Positions 24,399 to 34,356 are shown, counted from the first letter of the stretch. The stretch is DNA of 64,000 bases from Halioxenophilus sp033283405 (GCF_033283405.1 NZ_JAWMQR010000002.1:1-64000); one strand, 5' to 3'. Notes: a model not told the origin generated them from the letters alone. Translations and numbers: made by a program.

Positions 24399-25433
24399 TC
24401 ATTGAGTAATTTCTCCAAAAAACTGTTGGTACTTTTCAATGATGCGCTCAACGCTGTAGTCGCGACTGTAGGCACTGGCCCCTTGGGCAACCAGCTCGGC
24501 CGCGGCCGGCCTGTCGTTCAGCACTTGGCTGATGGCTGCCACCAGCGCCTGTACATCATCAATCGGTACCAGCAAGCCATCGACCCCATGGGTGATCACC
24601 TCCGACGGCCCCTGGGATGCCGCCGCCACCACCGGACACTGGTGATACCAGGCCTCCAACAAAATGCTCCCCAAGCCCTCGTGGCGAGAGGGACAGACAA
24701 ACAGGTCGGCCGTGGCCAGCAGGGCGTTGATGTCGTCCCGCCACCCCAAAAAGCGGACCCGGTCGGTAATCGACAACTCCTCCGCCAGCGCTTTTAAGGC
24801 GCCCTCCTCCGGCCCGGCGCCCGCCAGCCAGAGCACCCCTTCGGGTAGTTTGGCCAGCGCTTTCAGCAACACATCAAAGCCCTTATTGCGATGCAAACGG
24901 CCAAACGCCAGCAGTAGTGGTTGATCGGTGGGGGTTTGAAAACTGTCCCGCGGCAGGGCCGGTGCCCGCACCTCATCGATGAAGTTGGGGATATGCACCA
25001 CCCGCTCGGCGGGTAGCCCGCCCTGAATCATATGCCGGCAGATACCTCGGGTGATGCCCACCCAGTAGTCGCAGTGGCGGTAGGATTTCAGGTCGTAGTA
25101 GTGGCCGAGCCTGGCCACCAATTTGTAGTCACCAGGAGGCGTTAGCAACGTCGCCCGCCCCATAAAGGTCATGACGATATCCGGGGCAAAGCGGCGCAGT
25201 GCCCGACGATAGAAGTAGTGGTCCCAAAAATTGAAACGGCCGCCGAAACGAAACAGCTCCATCTCGACACCCGCGGCCGCCATCACCTGCTGGCGGCGTG
25301 GATTTGGACGGGTGAAGGCGCGAATGGAGTAGTCGCTACGGCGCTGCATCTCGGCAACAAAACGGGCGTAGAAATTTTCGGCGCCGCCCACCGCAGCACC
25401 CGCTAAAACGGGTGCAAACTTTATGGTCGTCAA
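24399..25433 (-). CDS. Glycosyltransferase family 4
   Basis: 344 aa GT-B enzyme. The N-terminal domain starts with FAPVLAGAAVGGAENFYARFV; the C-terminal Rossmann domain has LLAFGRLHRNKGFDVLLKAL, FLGWRDDINALLATADLFVCPSRHEGLGSILLEAW (the donor-site ExxGxxxxEA) and PVVAAASQGPSEVI. It is a cytoplasmic-face sugar transferase, probably for LPS core. It is the last of four minus-strand genes that form a likely operon. Confidence 0.9.
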   Translation of the reverse strand: MTTIKFAPVLAGAAVGGAENFYARFVAEMQRRSDYSIRAFTRPNPRRQQVMAAAGVEMELFRFGGRFNFWDHYFYRRALRRFAPDIVMTFMGRATLLTPPGDYKLVARLGHYYDLKSYRHCDYWVGITRGICRHMIQGGLPAERVVHIPNFIDEVRAPALPRDSFQTPTDQPLLLAFGRLHRNKGFDVLLKALAKLPEGVLWLAGAGPEEGALKALAEELSITDRVRFLGWRDDINALLATADLFVCPSRHEGLGSILLEAWYHQCPVVAAASQGPSEVITHGVDGLLVPIDDVQALVAAISQVLNDRPAAAELVAQGASAYSRDYSVERIIEKYQQFFGEITQ

Positions 25434-25452
25434 GCTTGTATCCTGTAAATCA

Positions 25453-26175
25453 TTAATTTTCTGACTGCCTGGCGGATGCCTTACTCAGCTGTCGCTGATC
25501 ATCCTCCAGCCAACCGTGGTAACCCCAACTCTTTCCGGTTTTCTGGTTATTGATAAGGTTATCAATCGCCGCCAGCAGCCGCTCGGCCTTACGCTGAGCC
25601 TTGGCCCGAGCCAGGCTCGGCAGCCAGTTGGCCAGAGGCAGCAGATCCGGCCAGCCCAGCCCATCAATCACCACCAAACGCAGGCGATCATCTGTTTGTT
25701 GCTGCACGACTATGTTATGCAGCAACAAATTGCGCGAGGGCATACCCAGCTCCCCCCACCGTTTGATGAAAGCGTGGACGGCGGCCATCAGTTTAGGTTC
25801 CCGGCCCTGCTGCCAGACACACTGCTTCAGCGACAGCGAGACCCGGCCATCGCTGTCGGTGATCATTTCACTCACCAGCCCTGGGCCATGGTTGGTATCG
25901 ACCATACCAAAGCAGCGGGGAATCAATTGAAAAGCGGCCTCCCCCACCAAGCGCTCGATCTGCTGATAGATACGCAGCTCCTGCCAGTTATCATCAAAAT
26001 AGTGCAGTGGTTTTAAATTGCGGGGGAAACGATATTTGGCCCTCTTGATGGCCGGCAGGCGATCCGGGCGCAGCACCTTAATGCAACGCCCGGCATCTCT
26101 TGGATCAGAGAAACAGAGACGGTTACCACCTTGGGTAAAGGCGTTGTCCAACGGCCCCAAGTCAACGATGGTCAT
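25453..26175 (-). CDS. YrbL-like protein, kinase-fold
   Basis: 240 aa from ATG at 26175, whose ATGA overlaps the stop of the upstream gene. It matches the PhoP-regulatory-network YrbL family: GGNRLCFSDPRDAGRCIKVL at the start (glycine-rich loop and Lys), QELRIYQQIE, and the catalytic-like HNIVVQQQTDDRLRLVVIDGLGWPD. The fold is that of sugar or lipid-A-type kinases (WaaP/RfaY-like), so phosphorylation of a core sugar is plausible but unproven. Sits among glycosyltransferases. Confidence 0.82.
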   Translation of the reverse strand: MTIVDLGPLDNAFTQGGNRLCFSDPRDAGRCIKVLRPDRLPAIKRAKYRFPRNLKPLHYFDDNWQELRIYQQIERLVGEAAFQLIPRCFGMVDTNHGPGLVSEMITDSDGRVSLSLKQCVWQQGREPKLMAAVHAFIKRWGELGMPSRNLLLHNIVVQQQTDDRLRLVVIDGLGWPDLLPLANWLPSLARAKAQRKAERLLAAIDNLINNQKTGKSWGYHGWLEDDQRQLSKASARQSEN

Positions 26176-27185
26176 CGGTGCCAAACATAGTCGTGTGAAA
26201 AGGGCAACCCCATGGAGGCTTCGACGATGTACTGGGCGTAGAGCGTGGCGTTGATCTCTTTGTGGAAAAACTCCCGCGCCCGCGAAGCCCAGTAACGGCG
26301 CTTGGCGTTGTCGTAGAAGAAGTCGCGCAGCTGCTGCTCGAGTTCATCCACATCGGAAAAGTAGACCAGGGTCTCCGGCGGCAATAACTCGTCAAACCGG
26401 CCGCCGCTGTGGGTGAAGGTCAGTAGACCGTTGCCCACCAGCTGCGCCATGCGCGCGGAAGAGTACCAATAGAGCCCCTCCTGGCGATTGAGGTTTAACC
26501 CCATTTTGCTGGCCGCCAAGGTGCGGTCGTAGTCGCGCCCCCAAACGCCCGGCTCACCAAAGCTGCCCGGGGTTTTAAAGACAAACTCCTCGGGCAGATT
26601 GTGCATCAGCTTGGCCACCAGCTCGCCGCGCTGGGTGTAGGCGGTCTCCTTGCTGCAAAACAGCAGATCGATGGGCAGCTCATCGTGGGTGGAGCTGTCG
26701 AAGGTCTCGATGGAACTGTCGACTGGGTTGGGCATGTGCCACAGCTTGGCACGGGCGTTGGTGAAGGGCGCCAGTTCACTCACACCGGTGGAGACGAACA
26801 TCGAGTCCACCACCTGCACCCGCTGCTCAATTTTGGCGACGTTGTCCGGCACAAACAGCGGGTCGTTGTTGCAGCCGGTGATCACCACGCCTGGGCGAAT
26901 CGTGCGCGCCGCCTCCAGGGTGGCGTTATCGATAGTGTCGCAATGGCCGACAATGATCAGCTCCGGCTCAAACGCTTCAATGGTTTGCAGCAGCCGTTTA
27001 TTGGCCTTTTTGCGGCCCAGCTCGCGAATTCCAAGCGGCGCCTCAAAGGCGGCCACATCACGGTCGCTAAAGGCTTGCACACAGTGACCACTGCGAATTA
27101 AGCCAAAATAGAGCTTTTGCGCCCAGCTGACACGATTGTGCCCATATTTACGCAACTGCTGGTGTGCAACGTGGAGAATGCGCAT
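26172..27185 (-). CDS. CgeB-type glycosyltransferase
   Basis: 337 aa. MRILHVAHQQLRKYGHNRVSWAQKL at the start and the C-terminal EGLYWYSSARMAQLVGNGLLTFTHSG, then DELLPPETLVYFSDVDELEQQL match the CgeB/'glycosyltransferase 1, group 4-like' family, common in LPS core loci. No membrane segment. Its stop codon overlaps the yrbL-like start. Confidence 0.82.
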   Translation of the reverse strand: MRILHVAHQQLRKYGHNRVSWAQKLYFGLIRSGHCVQAFSDRDVAAFEAPLGIRELGRKKANKRLLQTIEAFEPELIIVGHCDTIDNATLEAARTIRPGVVITGCNNDPLFVPDNVAKIEQRVQVVDSMFVSTGVSELAPFTNARAKLWHMPNPVDSSIETFDSSTHDELPIDLLFCSKETAYTQRGELVAKLMHNLPEEFVFKTPGSFGEPGVWGRDYDRTLAASKMGLNLNRQEGLYWYSSARMAQLVGNGLLTFTHSGGRFDELLPPETLVYFSDVDELEQQLRDFFYDNAKRRYWASRAREFFHKEINATLYAQYIVEASMGLPFSHDYVWHR

Positions 27186-27334
27186 GTAATCTTCTTTCTC
27201 TTTGCTCTTTGCTTTTAGGTTCTTGGCTGTTCGCCATTCCCATGGATATCGATTGAACAGCTATTAAATTGGGCGGCGTGGGGCTAGCCTCCTGCTCGCA
27301 AGCGCCGCCAATATAAGCGGATGGCGCGCTTAGC

Positions 27335-28453
27335 TCAAACCACGTCGCCGCGCCCGGCCAGCACCTGCTGGTAGACTTGAACCGTTTTACCCGCCTGGGT
27401 CGCCAGGGTGAACTCCTCGCTCAGCTGCACCGCCGGTGTTGAGGCCAGCAGCTCCGTCACCTTTGCTTTGAGTGTGGACATATCACCATCGGCCACCAGC
27501 CCCTCAGGGAAACAGGCTGCCAGCGACTCCGCCGGCCCGCCGCTGTTAAAAGCCACCACCGGGGTGCCCACCGCCAGCGCCTCGATCACGGTGCGACCAA
27601 AGGGCTCGGGGTGTTGCGACAGGTTAAGCACCAGCCGACTGATGCCATAGAGGTTGGCAATATCATTGCGGTGCCCGAGAAAGGTGATCATCTCGCTCAA
27701 CCCCTCGGCCGCCACGCGCTGCTTGAGCTCCTGCTCATACTCCTCTTTACCGGGGCTTGGCCCCCCCACAATCAGGCCGTGGCAATCGATGCCGTCTGCC
27801 TTCAACGACGCCATCAAATCAATAAATTCGGTCTGCCCCTTCCAGCGGCTCAGCCGGCCGGGCATCAGCAGTAGCGGCTTATTGGCCAGCTCCGGATACT
27901 GGCTGAAAAATGCTTCTCGCCACTCGGCATTCACCTGGAAGTCCGCCGGAAATAGCCGACGATCGACGCCGCGATGCACCAGGGTGATCTTAGCCGGTGA
28001 GACCTTCGGGTAGTTGCCCACTATGTAGTCGCGCACACACTCGCTGATCGCTATCACCCGGTCGCCACAGCCCATAATGGCGCTGTAGCCATTGACCGAA
28101 TAGAGCCCATGAAAGGTGGAAACCAATCCTGGCCGCCTGGCCCTTGGCCGCCGACCGATGGCCAGCCACACCAACCAGGCCGGCATGCGCGAACGGACGT
28201 GGACGATATCGGCGTCGATGCTGTCCAGCAGGCGGCGTAAAGAGCGCACCTTGGTAAACGACCAGAGGCTCTTCTTGTGCACTGGAAAGGCAATATGGCG
28301 CGACCCCTCCTGCTCAAGCAGCGCCACCTGTCGACCACCGGCCGAGATCACAATCGACTCGTGACCCTGCTCCACCAGAAAACGGGCAAACTCAACCGTC
28401 CCGCGCTCAACACCACCGGCATTCAGTTCGGGCAACACCTGTACAATCCGCAA
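27335..28453 (-). CDS. Glycosyltransferase family 4
   Basis: 372 aa from a TTG at 28453, which has AGGAGA at the right distance and begins directly with the family's first strand (LRIVQVLPELNAGGVERGTV). The frame is open to an ATG at 28564, but that would add 37 residues of atypical sequence and has no ribosome site. The acceptor domain carries STFHGLYSVNGY; the donor domain has LMPGRLSRWKGQTEFIDL and PEPFGRTVIEALAVGTPVVAFNSGG. Likely LPS core or surface glycan synthesis. First gene of the minus-strand group. Confidence 0.87.
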   Translation of the reverse strand: MRIVQVLPELNAGGVERGTVEFARFLVEQGHESIVISAGGRQVALLEQEGSRHIAFPVHKKSLWSFTKVRSLRRLLDSIDADIVHVRSRMPAWLVWLAIGRRPRARRPGLVSTFHGLYSVNGYSAIMGCGDRVIAISECVRDYIVGNYPKVSPAKITLVHRGVDRRLFPADFQVNAEWREAFFSQYPELANKPLLLMPGRLSRWKGQTEFIDLMASLKADGIDCHGLIVGGPSPGKEEYEQELKQRVAAEGLSEMITFLGHRNDIANLYGISRLVLNLSQHPEPFGRTVIEALAVGTPVVAFNSGGPAESLAACFPEGLVADGDMSTLKAKVTELLASTPAVQLSEEFTLATQAGKTVQVYQQVLAGRGDVV

Positions 28454-28697
28454 GCCTTGAATCTCCTGAGCCAATCTAAGGCGGCGCCATTCTAGCGGAA
28501 ATCGGCTGCACAGGATAAGAGCAAAAAGTCCGAGAGGCTTGCCGCCGTGAATGACGGCTGTCATAGTGGCTCGATATAGCTCAGCCGCGCGCCCTCAGGC
28601 CGGCTACAGGCAGGCTGAGTTCCAGTCTCTCTCAACCCGCAAGAACTGCTCCAGCGCTTGGGCACTGGTTAGCAGAAGAGCACAACCACGAAGGCAG

Positions 28698-29090
28698 ATG
28701 GATAAGGTACGCATTGATAAATGGCTCTGGGCGGCCCGCTTTTTTAAAACGCGCAGCCTCGCCAAGCAGGCAATTGATGGCGGCAAGGTCCAGTGTGATG
28801 GCCAACGGGTTAAAGCCAGTAAAGATGTAACGCCCGGTCTCACCCTCACCATTACCCGCGGCTTCGACAAAACCGAGGTCACCATTGTCGCGCTTTCGGA
28901 TCAGCGTCGGGGCGCCCCCGAGGCGCAAACCCTCTATGAAGAGACCCCCGCCAGCAAGCAGCGACGGGAACAGGCCGCCGTCGAACGCAAAGCGGCGGGC
29001 GCCGCCCACGCCCACTTTGATCACCGGCCCAATAAACGCGAGCGGCGGCTGATTCATCGCTTCCGCGACCTGCTGAAAGACCCGGAGTGA
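28698..29090 (+). CDS. hslR: Heat shock protein 15 (HslR)
   Basis: 130 aa from ATG at 28698; the open frame extends to 28551, but the S4 domain begins here (MDKVRIDKWLWAARFFKTRS). It has the S4 RNA-binding motif to about residue 60 and a basic C-terminus (HFDHRPNKRERRLIHRFRDL). Hsp15 binds stalled 50S subunits that carry a nascent chain and helps recycle them. It belongs to the conserved yrfG-hslR-hslO-pckA neighbourhood. Confidence 0.93.
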   Translation: MDKVRIDKWLWAARFFKTRSLAKQAIDGGKVQCDGQRVKASKDVTPGLTLTITRGFDKTEVTIVALSDQRRGAPEAQTLYEETPASKQRREQAAVERKAAGAAHAHFDHRPNKRERRLIHRFRDLLKDPE

Positions 29091-29302
29091 CAACGCCGCC
29101 AACCACCAGATGCAGACTGGGACAGGCCGAACCGGGCAAAAAAGAGTACTGGCACACAGATTGGGGCAGAGCTGACTGGGCTGAGCTGGGATTCGCGCCA
29201 AAATGGTCCCAGCCAAGACCCACCCCATCAATCTTGGCTAAACTGGTTTGAGTAATACGCCGGACCGTTCGACCAACTCTCAGCACCGGAACCAGGCTGA
29301 CT

Positions 29303-30880
29303 ATGCAGAAATCTGACTTCCCTGCCTCGCTTCTCTCCCCCTTAATAAGCCTGGTGCTGCTGTGCACCTGCAGCCTGGTATCCGCCGGTGATGCAAACGA
29401 ACTGCTACGCCTCAAGCAGGCGGTGATAAAGATTTACACCACCCGCGCCGCGCCCGATTACTTCACCCCCTGGCGCCTGCTGAACCTGGAGCAGACCAGT
29501 GGTTCCGGTGCCGTTATCAGTGGCAATCGCATTCTTACCAATGCCCATGTGGTGGCCGATGCCCGTTACCTGCAGGTGCAGAAGCACGATGACCCGCAGA
29601 AGTACCTGGCCTCGGTGGAGTTTGTCTCCCATGAGGCGGATCTGGCGATTGTCGCGGTGAATGATCAGCACTTCTTCGATGGTTTAAAGCCGCTGACCAT
29701 CGGCAAGCTGCCGGCGCCTTTGACCGAGGTCTCGGTATTCGGCTTCCCCTTTGGCGGTCAGACCCTCAGCATCACCCGCGGTGTGCTCTCCCGGGTGGAG
29801 CATCAGCGCTACGCCCACGCCGGCAGCTATCTGTTGGCCGGGCAGATAGACGCCGCCATCAACCCCGGCAACAGCGGCGGCCCGGTGATTGTCGACAACA
29901 AGATCGTCGGTGTCGTTATGCAGGCCAACGCCGGCGCCAACGCCGAAAACCAGGGCTACTTCGTGCCACCGCCGATCATCAATCATGTTCTTAAAGATGC
30001 CGAAGATGGCGTCTTCAATGGCGTGCCTGATCTCGGCTTTCGCACCCAAAGTCTGGAGAGCCCCGCCAGCCGAAGGGCACACGGCCTGGAAAATAGCGAA
30101 CAGGGGGTGTTGGTCACCAAGGTGTTTGCCGACAGCTCCGCCTTTGGCCAGGTCCAGGAGAACGACGTCCTACTGGCGATTAACAACCACCCCATCGCCA
30201 ACGACCAGACCATCCGCCTGGCCGAGGATCTGCGCACCGACTACAAATACATCGTCGATGACCTGCAGCCGGGCGACCCGCTGCGCCTGCAACTGGCGCG
30301 GGCGGGGCACCGCTTAACCGTCACCATTACCGCCGACCAGGCCGACACCAGCCGCACCCTGGTGCAGGGTCTGCAGTACGATCAGCAGCCCCGCTATATT
30401 GTCTACGGTGGTGTGGTGTTTGTGCCGCTCAACATGAACTTGATCAAACGTTGGGGCCACGACTGGCCGCGACAGGCACCGATCGATTTTCTGCATGCCC
30501 GTAACGAGTGGGCCAAGCCCGAGCAACGGGAACTGGTGGTGGCACTGAAGGTGCTCGCCGCTGATGTGAACCTCGGTTATCACAACTGGAGCAACTGGAT
30601 CATCAGCGAGGTCAACGGCACGCCAATCCGGGACTTCAGCCACTTTGCCGAGATGCTCTACGGCTACCAGGGTGAGTTCATCCGCTTCAGTGATGACAAG
30701 GGCAATCAGATGGTGCTGGACCACCCGCTGGCACTGGAGTCAGAAGCGTCCATCCTGGAGCGTTACGGCCTGCCGGCCAGCCAGTCGAGCGGCCTGTATG
30801 ACCATTTCGCGTCCATGGCTCCGGACGCCCCCTTTGAGCAGGACAAAACCGAAAGTAAACAGCTGCAGCAGGATTTATGA
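29303..30880 (+). CDS. Exported trypsin-like serine protease with PDZ domain
   Basis: 525 aa. A signal peptide (about residues 1-28, ending VSAGDA) precedes an S1 domain with the complete triad: His in TNAHVVAD, Asp in EADLAIVAV, Ser in NPGNSGGPVIVD. A PDZ domain follows at about 265-350 (GVLVTKVFADSSAFGQVQENDVLLAIN), then a C-terminal domain of about 170 residues resembling the second PDZ region of plant-type Deg proteases. A periplasmic protein quality-control role is inferred. Overlaps the DUF4124 gene by the ATGA motif. Confidence 0.88.
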   Translation: MQKSDFPASLLSPLISLVLLCTCSLVSAGDANELLRLKQAVIKIYTTRAAPDYFTPWRLLNLEQTSGSGAVISGNRILTNAHVVADARYLQVQKHDDPQKYLASVEFVSHEADLAIVAVNDQHFFDGLKPLTIGKLPAPLTEVSVFGFPFGGQTLSITRGVLSRVEHQRYAHAGSYLLAGQIDAAINPGNSGGPVIVDNKIVGVVMQANAGANAENQGYFVPPPIINHVLKDAEDGVFNGVPDLGFRTQSLESPASRRAHGLENSEQGVLVTKVFADSSAFGQVQENDVLLAINNHPIANDQTIRLAEDLRTDYKYIVDDLQPGDPLRLQLARAGHRLTVTITADQADTSRTLVQGLQYDQQPRYIVYGGVVFVPLNMNLIKRWGHDWPRQAPIDFLHARNEWAKPEQRELVVALKVLAADVNLGYHNWSNWIISEVNGTPIRDFSHFAEMLYGYQGEFIRFSDDKGNQMVLDHPLALESEASILERYGLPASQSSGLYDHFASMAPDAPFEQDKTESKQLQQDL

Positions 30881-31320
30881 ACGTAAGAGCAATGCTTGCC
30901 ACCTGCGCGGTGGTACTGGCCGCAATGCCAGGTTATTTGAACGCCCAGATCTATCGCTGGGTGGATGACAACGGCAAGGTGCACTACAGCGACCGCAAGC
31001 CGGAAACCAATCGGGCCGACGATGTCAGTGACGACCTCGGCACCATTAATGTCACCGCCAGCGAGCCGGTACAAGCGCGCGGCAGAGATCTGCCGGAAAC
31101 CGAAGCCGAGCGGGCAGTGCGCGAATCTGAAGAACGCGAGGCGCAAAAGGCCAGTGCCGCCAAACAGAAACAGTGCGCTATCGCCCGTGACTCCCTGCGC
31201 AAGATCTCCGGGCCGGTCTATTTCGAGCGACCGGATGGCTCCACCTATGAGATTACCGAAGAGGAGCGCGCCGAACGCGAGGGCCAACTGCGCCAGGCCA
31301 TTGATCGCTACTGTCAGTAG
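30877..31320 (+). CDS. DUF4124-containing exported protein
   Basis: 147 aa. Signal peptide (to about residue 23, ending YLNA) followed by the DUF4124 motif QIYRWVDDNGKVHYSDRKP. The rest is a charged, Glu/Arg-rich coiled-coil-like stretch with two Cys (KQKQCAIAR and the final YCQ). Periplasmic, function unknown. The start ATG overlaps the protease stop (ATGA), so the two are translationally coupled. Confidence 0.86.
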   Translation: MNVRAMLATCAVVLAAMPGYLNAQIYRWVDDNGKVHYSDRKPETNRADDVSDDLGTINVTASEPVQARGRDLPETEAERAVRESEEREAQKASAAKQKQCAIARDSLRKISGPVYFERPDGSTYEITEEERAEREGQLRQAIDRYCQ

Positions 31321-31494
31321 TGCCTTGGCCGGGAATAGAGCACAGCGATTGGCCGCACAACAGTTGCTACAGCAATCCCGGCCGCCGGCAGCGCTTCTCA
31401 GCCTGCCCAGATCGAGTACAATAGCCACTTTGCCGAGCCCACAGGCTCCTCTCGCCCCTCCTGACCGCTAAGTTAACGGAACCAGAACACCACC

Positions 31495-32376
31495 ATGTCC
31501 GACCAGCAGTGCCGATTTCTCTTCGACAACGCCGATATCCGCGGCGAATTTGTTCAGCTTGAACAGAGCTATCAGCAGGTCATTAGCAATAATGATCTTC
31601 CCACCGTCATTCAACAGCTGCTGGGTGATTTTCTCAGTGCCGTCAGCCTGCTCGCCGCAACCCTCAAGTTCGATGGCATATTAACCCTGCAGGCGCGAGG
31701 CTCCGGCCCACTGTCGATGATTATGGCCGAGTGCACTCACCAACAGCAGGTGCGGGCCATTGCCAGGCTCAATGAAGAGGTGGACGAAACCACCCCGCTG
31801 CCCAACGACCTGCAGGCACTGGTTGGCAACGATGGTATTCTGGCGCTGATTATCGATCCGGATAAAGGCGAACGTTACCAGGGCATTGTGCCCCTGGATG
31901 CACCCAACCTGGCCGCCTGCCTGGAACACTATTTTTCCCAATCCGAGCAGATTGGCACCCGCATTTGGCTTGCCCGCAACCAACAGCGCTGCGCTGGCCT
32001 GCTGCTGCAGGCGCTACCGAAAAGCAATGTCGCCACCGAAGAGGAGAACCTAGACCACTGGCAGACCGCCGTGCATCTGGTCTCTACGGTTAAGGCCGAA
32101 GAGCTCCTGGAGCTTGCGCCGCAAACTCTGGTGCACAGATTGCTTAATGAATTCCCGATACGCCTGCTCGCGGCCACACCGGTTGCGTTCCAATGCAGCT
32201 GTTCCCGTGAGCGCTCTGCCCAGGCATTGAGCGCGCTGGGAGAAACCGAGGTGATGACCATGCTGGCGGAAAGCCCAACAATTATTATTGATTGCCAGTT
32301 CTGCCATCAACGCTATCAATTTGACATGGATGATTTATCCGAGCTATTTCCCGATAACCACCCCACTCTGCATTGA
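31495..32376 (+). CDS. hslO: Hsp33 redox-regulated chaperone
   Basis: 293 aa holdase, normal length. N-terminal domain: the ISNNDLPTVIQQLLGDFLSA and RGSGPLSMIMAECT segments. The C-terminal zinc switch has CxC (FQCSCSRER) and CxxC (DCQFCHQRY), which releases zinc and forms disulfides under oxidative stress, activating the chaperone. It stands before pckA as in E. coli. Confidence 0.96.
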   Translation: MSDQQCRFLFDNADIRGEFVQLEQSYQQVISNNDLPTVIQQLLGDFLSAVSLLAATLKFDGILTLQARGSGPLSMIMAECTHQQQVRAIARLNEEVDETTPLPNDLQALVGNDGILALIIDPDKGERYQGIVPLDAPNLAACLEHYFSQSEQIGTRIWLARNQQRCAGLLLQALPKSNVATEEENLDHWQTAVHLVSTVKAEELLELAPQTLVHRLLNEFPIRLLAATPVAFQCSCSRERSAQALSALGETEVMTMLAESPTIIIDCQFCHQRYQFDMDDLSELFPDNHPTLH

Positions 32377-32698
32377 TAGCACGCAACAGAATACGACTAA
32401 AATACAGCCCTAAGTTGGCTAAATTACCGGGTGTGAAGATCGCCTAATGCACTGTTTTCTGTCATACTTCGCGCCCTCAACCCAATCCCACAGGAAGGGC
32501 AAGAGTAAAGCAGCTGAGCCCGCACAATCTGATAGAGCCCCGCTCTAGCACGCGAGCTAAGTTGAGCCAGCCAGGAGGGCTGACTCGCCAACAAAATATA
32601 CGTACTTACCGGTGATCTTGTGGCCATTGCCCAGGTAAGTTTATTGCCCACTAACTTGACCCGGCCACACACTACTAGCAGCTCACAGGACTAGCCTA
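32377..32698. other. hslO-pckA intergenic region
   Basis: No gene supported in 322 bp. It presumably contains the pckA promoter and a long leader; I cannot point to a specific site. Confidence 0.4.
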
Positions 32699-34264
32699 AT
32701 GACACAGATAGAAGAAGCCACGGCCACCGAACACATGGATTTGACTGCGCCATTGCTGATCGAACAAGCATTGAGTCGCAACGAGGGTTACCTATCTCAC
32801 ACCGGAGCCTTTGTTTCAGAAACCGGAGCGCGAACCGGACGTTCGCCAGCTGATCGCTTTATCGTCGAAGAGCCTTCCACCGCAGAAGCCATTGACTGGG
32901 GTGGCGTCAACCGCCCATTCCCCGCCGACAAATTTGATCTGCTTTGGGATCGCGTCGAAGAGTATCTGGTGCAAAACGATACCTTCGTTTCGCACCTGCA
33001 TGTCGCCCAAGACAACGACTACTACATCCCCGTTGTGGTGACCACCGAAACCGCGTGGCACAGCCTGTTTGCCCTGAACATGTTTATCCGCTCAGACAAC
33101 TACAACCCCAAAGGTAAAGAAGAGTGGCGCATTCTGCATGCCGCCAACTTCGAGTGTCTGCCCGAGCGCGATGGCACCAACTCCGATGGTATTGTCTGCA
33201 TCAACTTTGCCCAACGCAAAGTGCTGATTGCCGGTATGAAGTACGCCGGTGAGATGAAAAAATCGATGTTCTCTGTGCAGAACTTCCTGCTGCCAGAGAA
33301 AGACGTTATGCCCATGCACTGCTCGGCCAACGTCGGCAAAGATGGCGACACCTGCCTCTTCTTCGGCCTTTCCGGCACCGGTAAAACCACCCTCTCCGCC
33401 GACCCGGAACGCTACCTGATTGGCGACGACGAGCACGGTTGGGCCAAGGGCACCGTATTTAATATGGAGGGCGGTTGCTACGCCAAAACCATCGATCTGA
33501 GTCAAAAGAACGAGCCCGTTATCTGGGATGCCATCCGCTTTGGCTCCATCGTTGAGAACGTTATCCACGACCCGGACACTCGTGTACCCGATTACGCGGA
33601 TACCAGCCTGACCGAAAACGGCCGCTGCTCTTACCCGCTGGAGCACGTTGAAATGCGCGTGGTAGAGAACCGCGCCGGCGAGCCCAAAAACGTGATCTTC
33701 CTGACCTGTGACGTAACCGGCGTACTGCCACCGGTTGCCATCCTCAACAAGGAAGCCGCGGCCTACCACTTCCTGTCGGGCTATACCGCTCGTGTTGGCT
33801 CCACGGAACTGGGTGCGGAAGCGGGTATCAACCCCACCTTCTCCACCTGTTTCGGCGCGCCGTTCATGCCTCGCCCGGCCCGCGAATACGCCGAACTGCT
33901 GATGAAGCGCATTCAGGACTTTGGCGCCAGCGTCTACCTGGTTAATACCGGTTGGACCGGTGGCTCCGGCGGCGCTGGCGGCGACGGTTCCCGCTTCCCG
34001 ATTCCGGTGACCCGAGCTGTAGTTGCTGCCATCCAAAGCGGCGCCCTGGATGGTGTTGCCACCGAGCACCTCGACGCCATGAACCTGGATATCCCTCAAG
34101 CAGTACCCGGTGTCGATGCCTCCTACCTGAACCCACGCAAAGCCTGGAGCGATGCCGGCGCCTATGACGAAGCCGCCCAAAAGCTTGCCAAACTCTTTGC
34201 CGCCAACATCATTAAATTCGAAGTTAGCGAAGAGATTGCCGCTGCCGGCCCCAGCGCTGAGTAA
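32699..34264 (+). CDS. pckA: Phosphoenolpyruvate carboxykinase (ATP)
   Basis: 521 aa. It converts oxaloacetate plus ATP to PEP and CO2, the entry step of gluconeogenesis. ATP-type signatures are GLSGTGKTTLSAD (P-loop), LIGDDEHGW (metal and oxaloacetate site), NPTFSTCFGAPFMPR and VNTGWTGGSGG. Length and motifs are complete. Confidence 0.97.
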   Translation: MTQIEEATATEHMDLTAPLLIEQALSRNEGYLSHTGAFVSETGARTGRSPADRFIVEEPSTAEAIDWGGVNRPFPADKFDLLWDRVEEYLVQNDTFVSHLHVAQDNDYYIPVVVTTETAWHSLFALNMFIRSDNYNPKGKEEWRILHAANFECLPERDGTNSDGIVCINFAQRKVLIAGMKYAGEMKKSMFSVQNFLLPEKDVMPMHCSANVGKDGDTCLFFGLSGTGKTTLSADPERYLIGDDEHGWAKGTVFNMEGGCYAKTIDLSQKNEPVIWDAIRFGSIVENVIHDPDTRVPDYADTSLTENGRCSYPLEHVEMRVVENRAGEPKNVIFLTCDVTGVLPPVAILNKEAAAYHFLSGYTARVGSTELGAEAGINPTFSTCFGAPFMPRPAREYAELLMKRIQDFGASVYLVNTGWTGGSGGAGGDGSRFPIPVTRAVVAAIQSGALDGVATEHLDAMNLDIPQAVPGVDASYLNPRKAWSDAGAYDEAAQKLAKLFAANIIKFEVSEEIAAAGPSAE

Positions 34265-34280
34265 ACTCGGTTGATGCAGT

Positions 34281-34310
34281 AGTGGTTGGGCTCCCCGGAG
34301 CTCAACCACT
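34281..34310. terminator. Stem-loop after pckA
   Basis: AGTGGTTG-GGCTCC pairs with GGAGCT-CAACCACT around a 2-base centre, with one mismatch: a strong 14-bp hairpin 17 bp after the pckA stop. TTTC follows on the plus strand. Confidence 0.65.
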
Positions 34311-34356
34311 TTCAACTCGCAGCCGGTCATTTTCTACCACTCGACTGCAACACACC

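Noticed and set aside
32424..32672. Minus-strand 82-aa open frame between hslO and pckA
   Set aside because: No ribosome site, no family and atypical composition; lies in a likely leader region of pckA.
33092..34330. Long minus-strand open frame opposite pckA (412 aa)
   Set aside because: It is a codon-bias shadow of pckA; its sequence has no recognisable domain.
34282..34356. GTG at 34282 as start of the GNAT gene
   Set aside because: It lies inside the strong stem-loop after pckA and adds residues not found in GNAT proteins.
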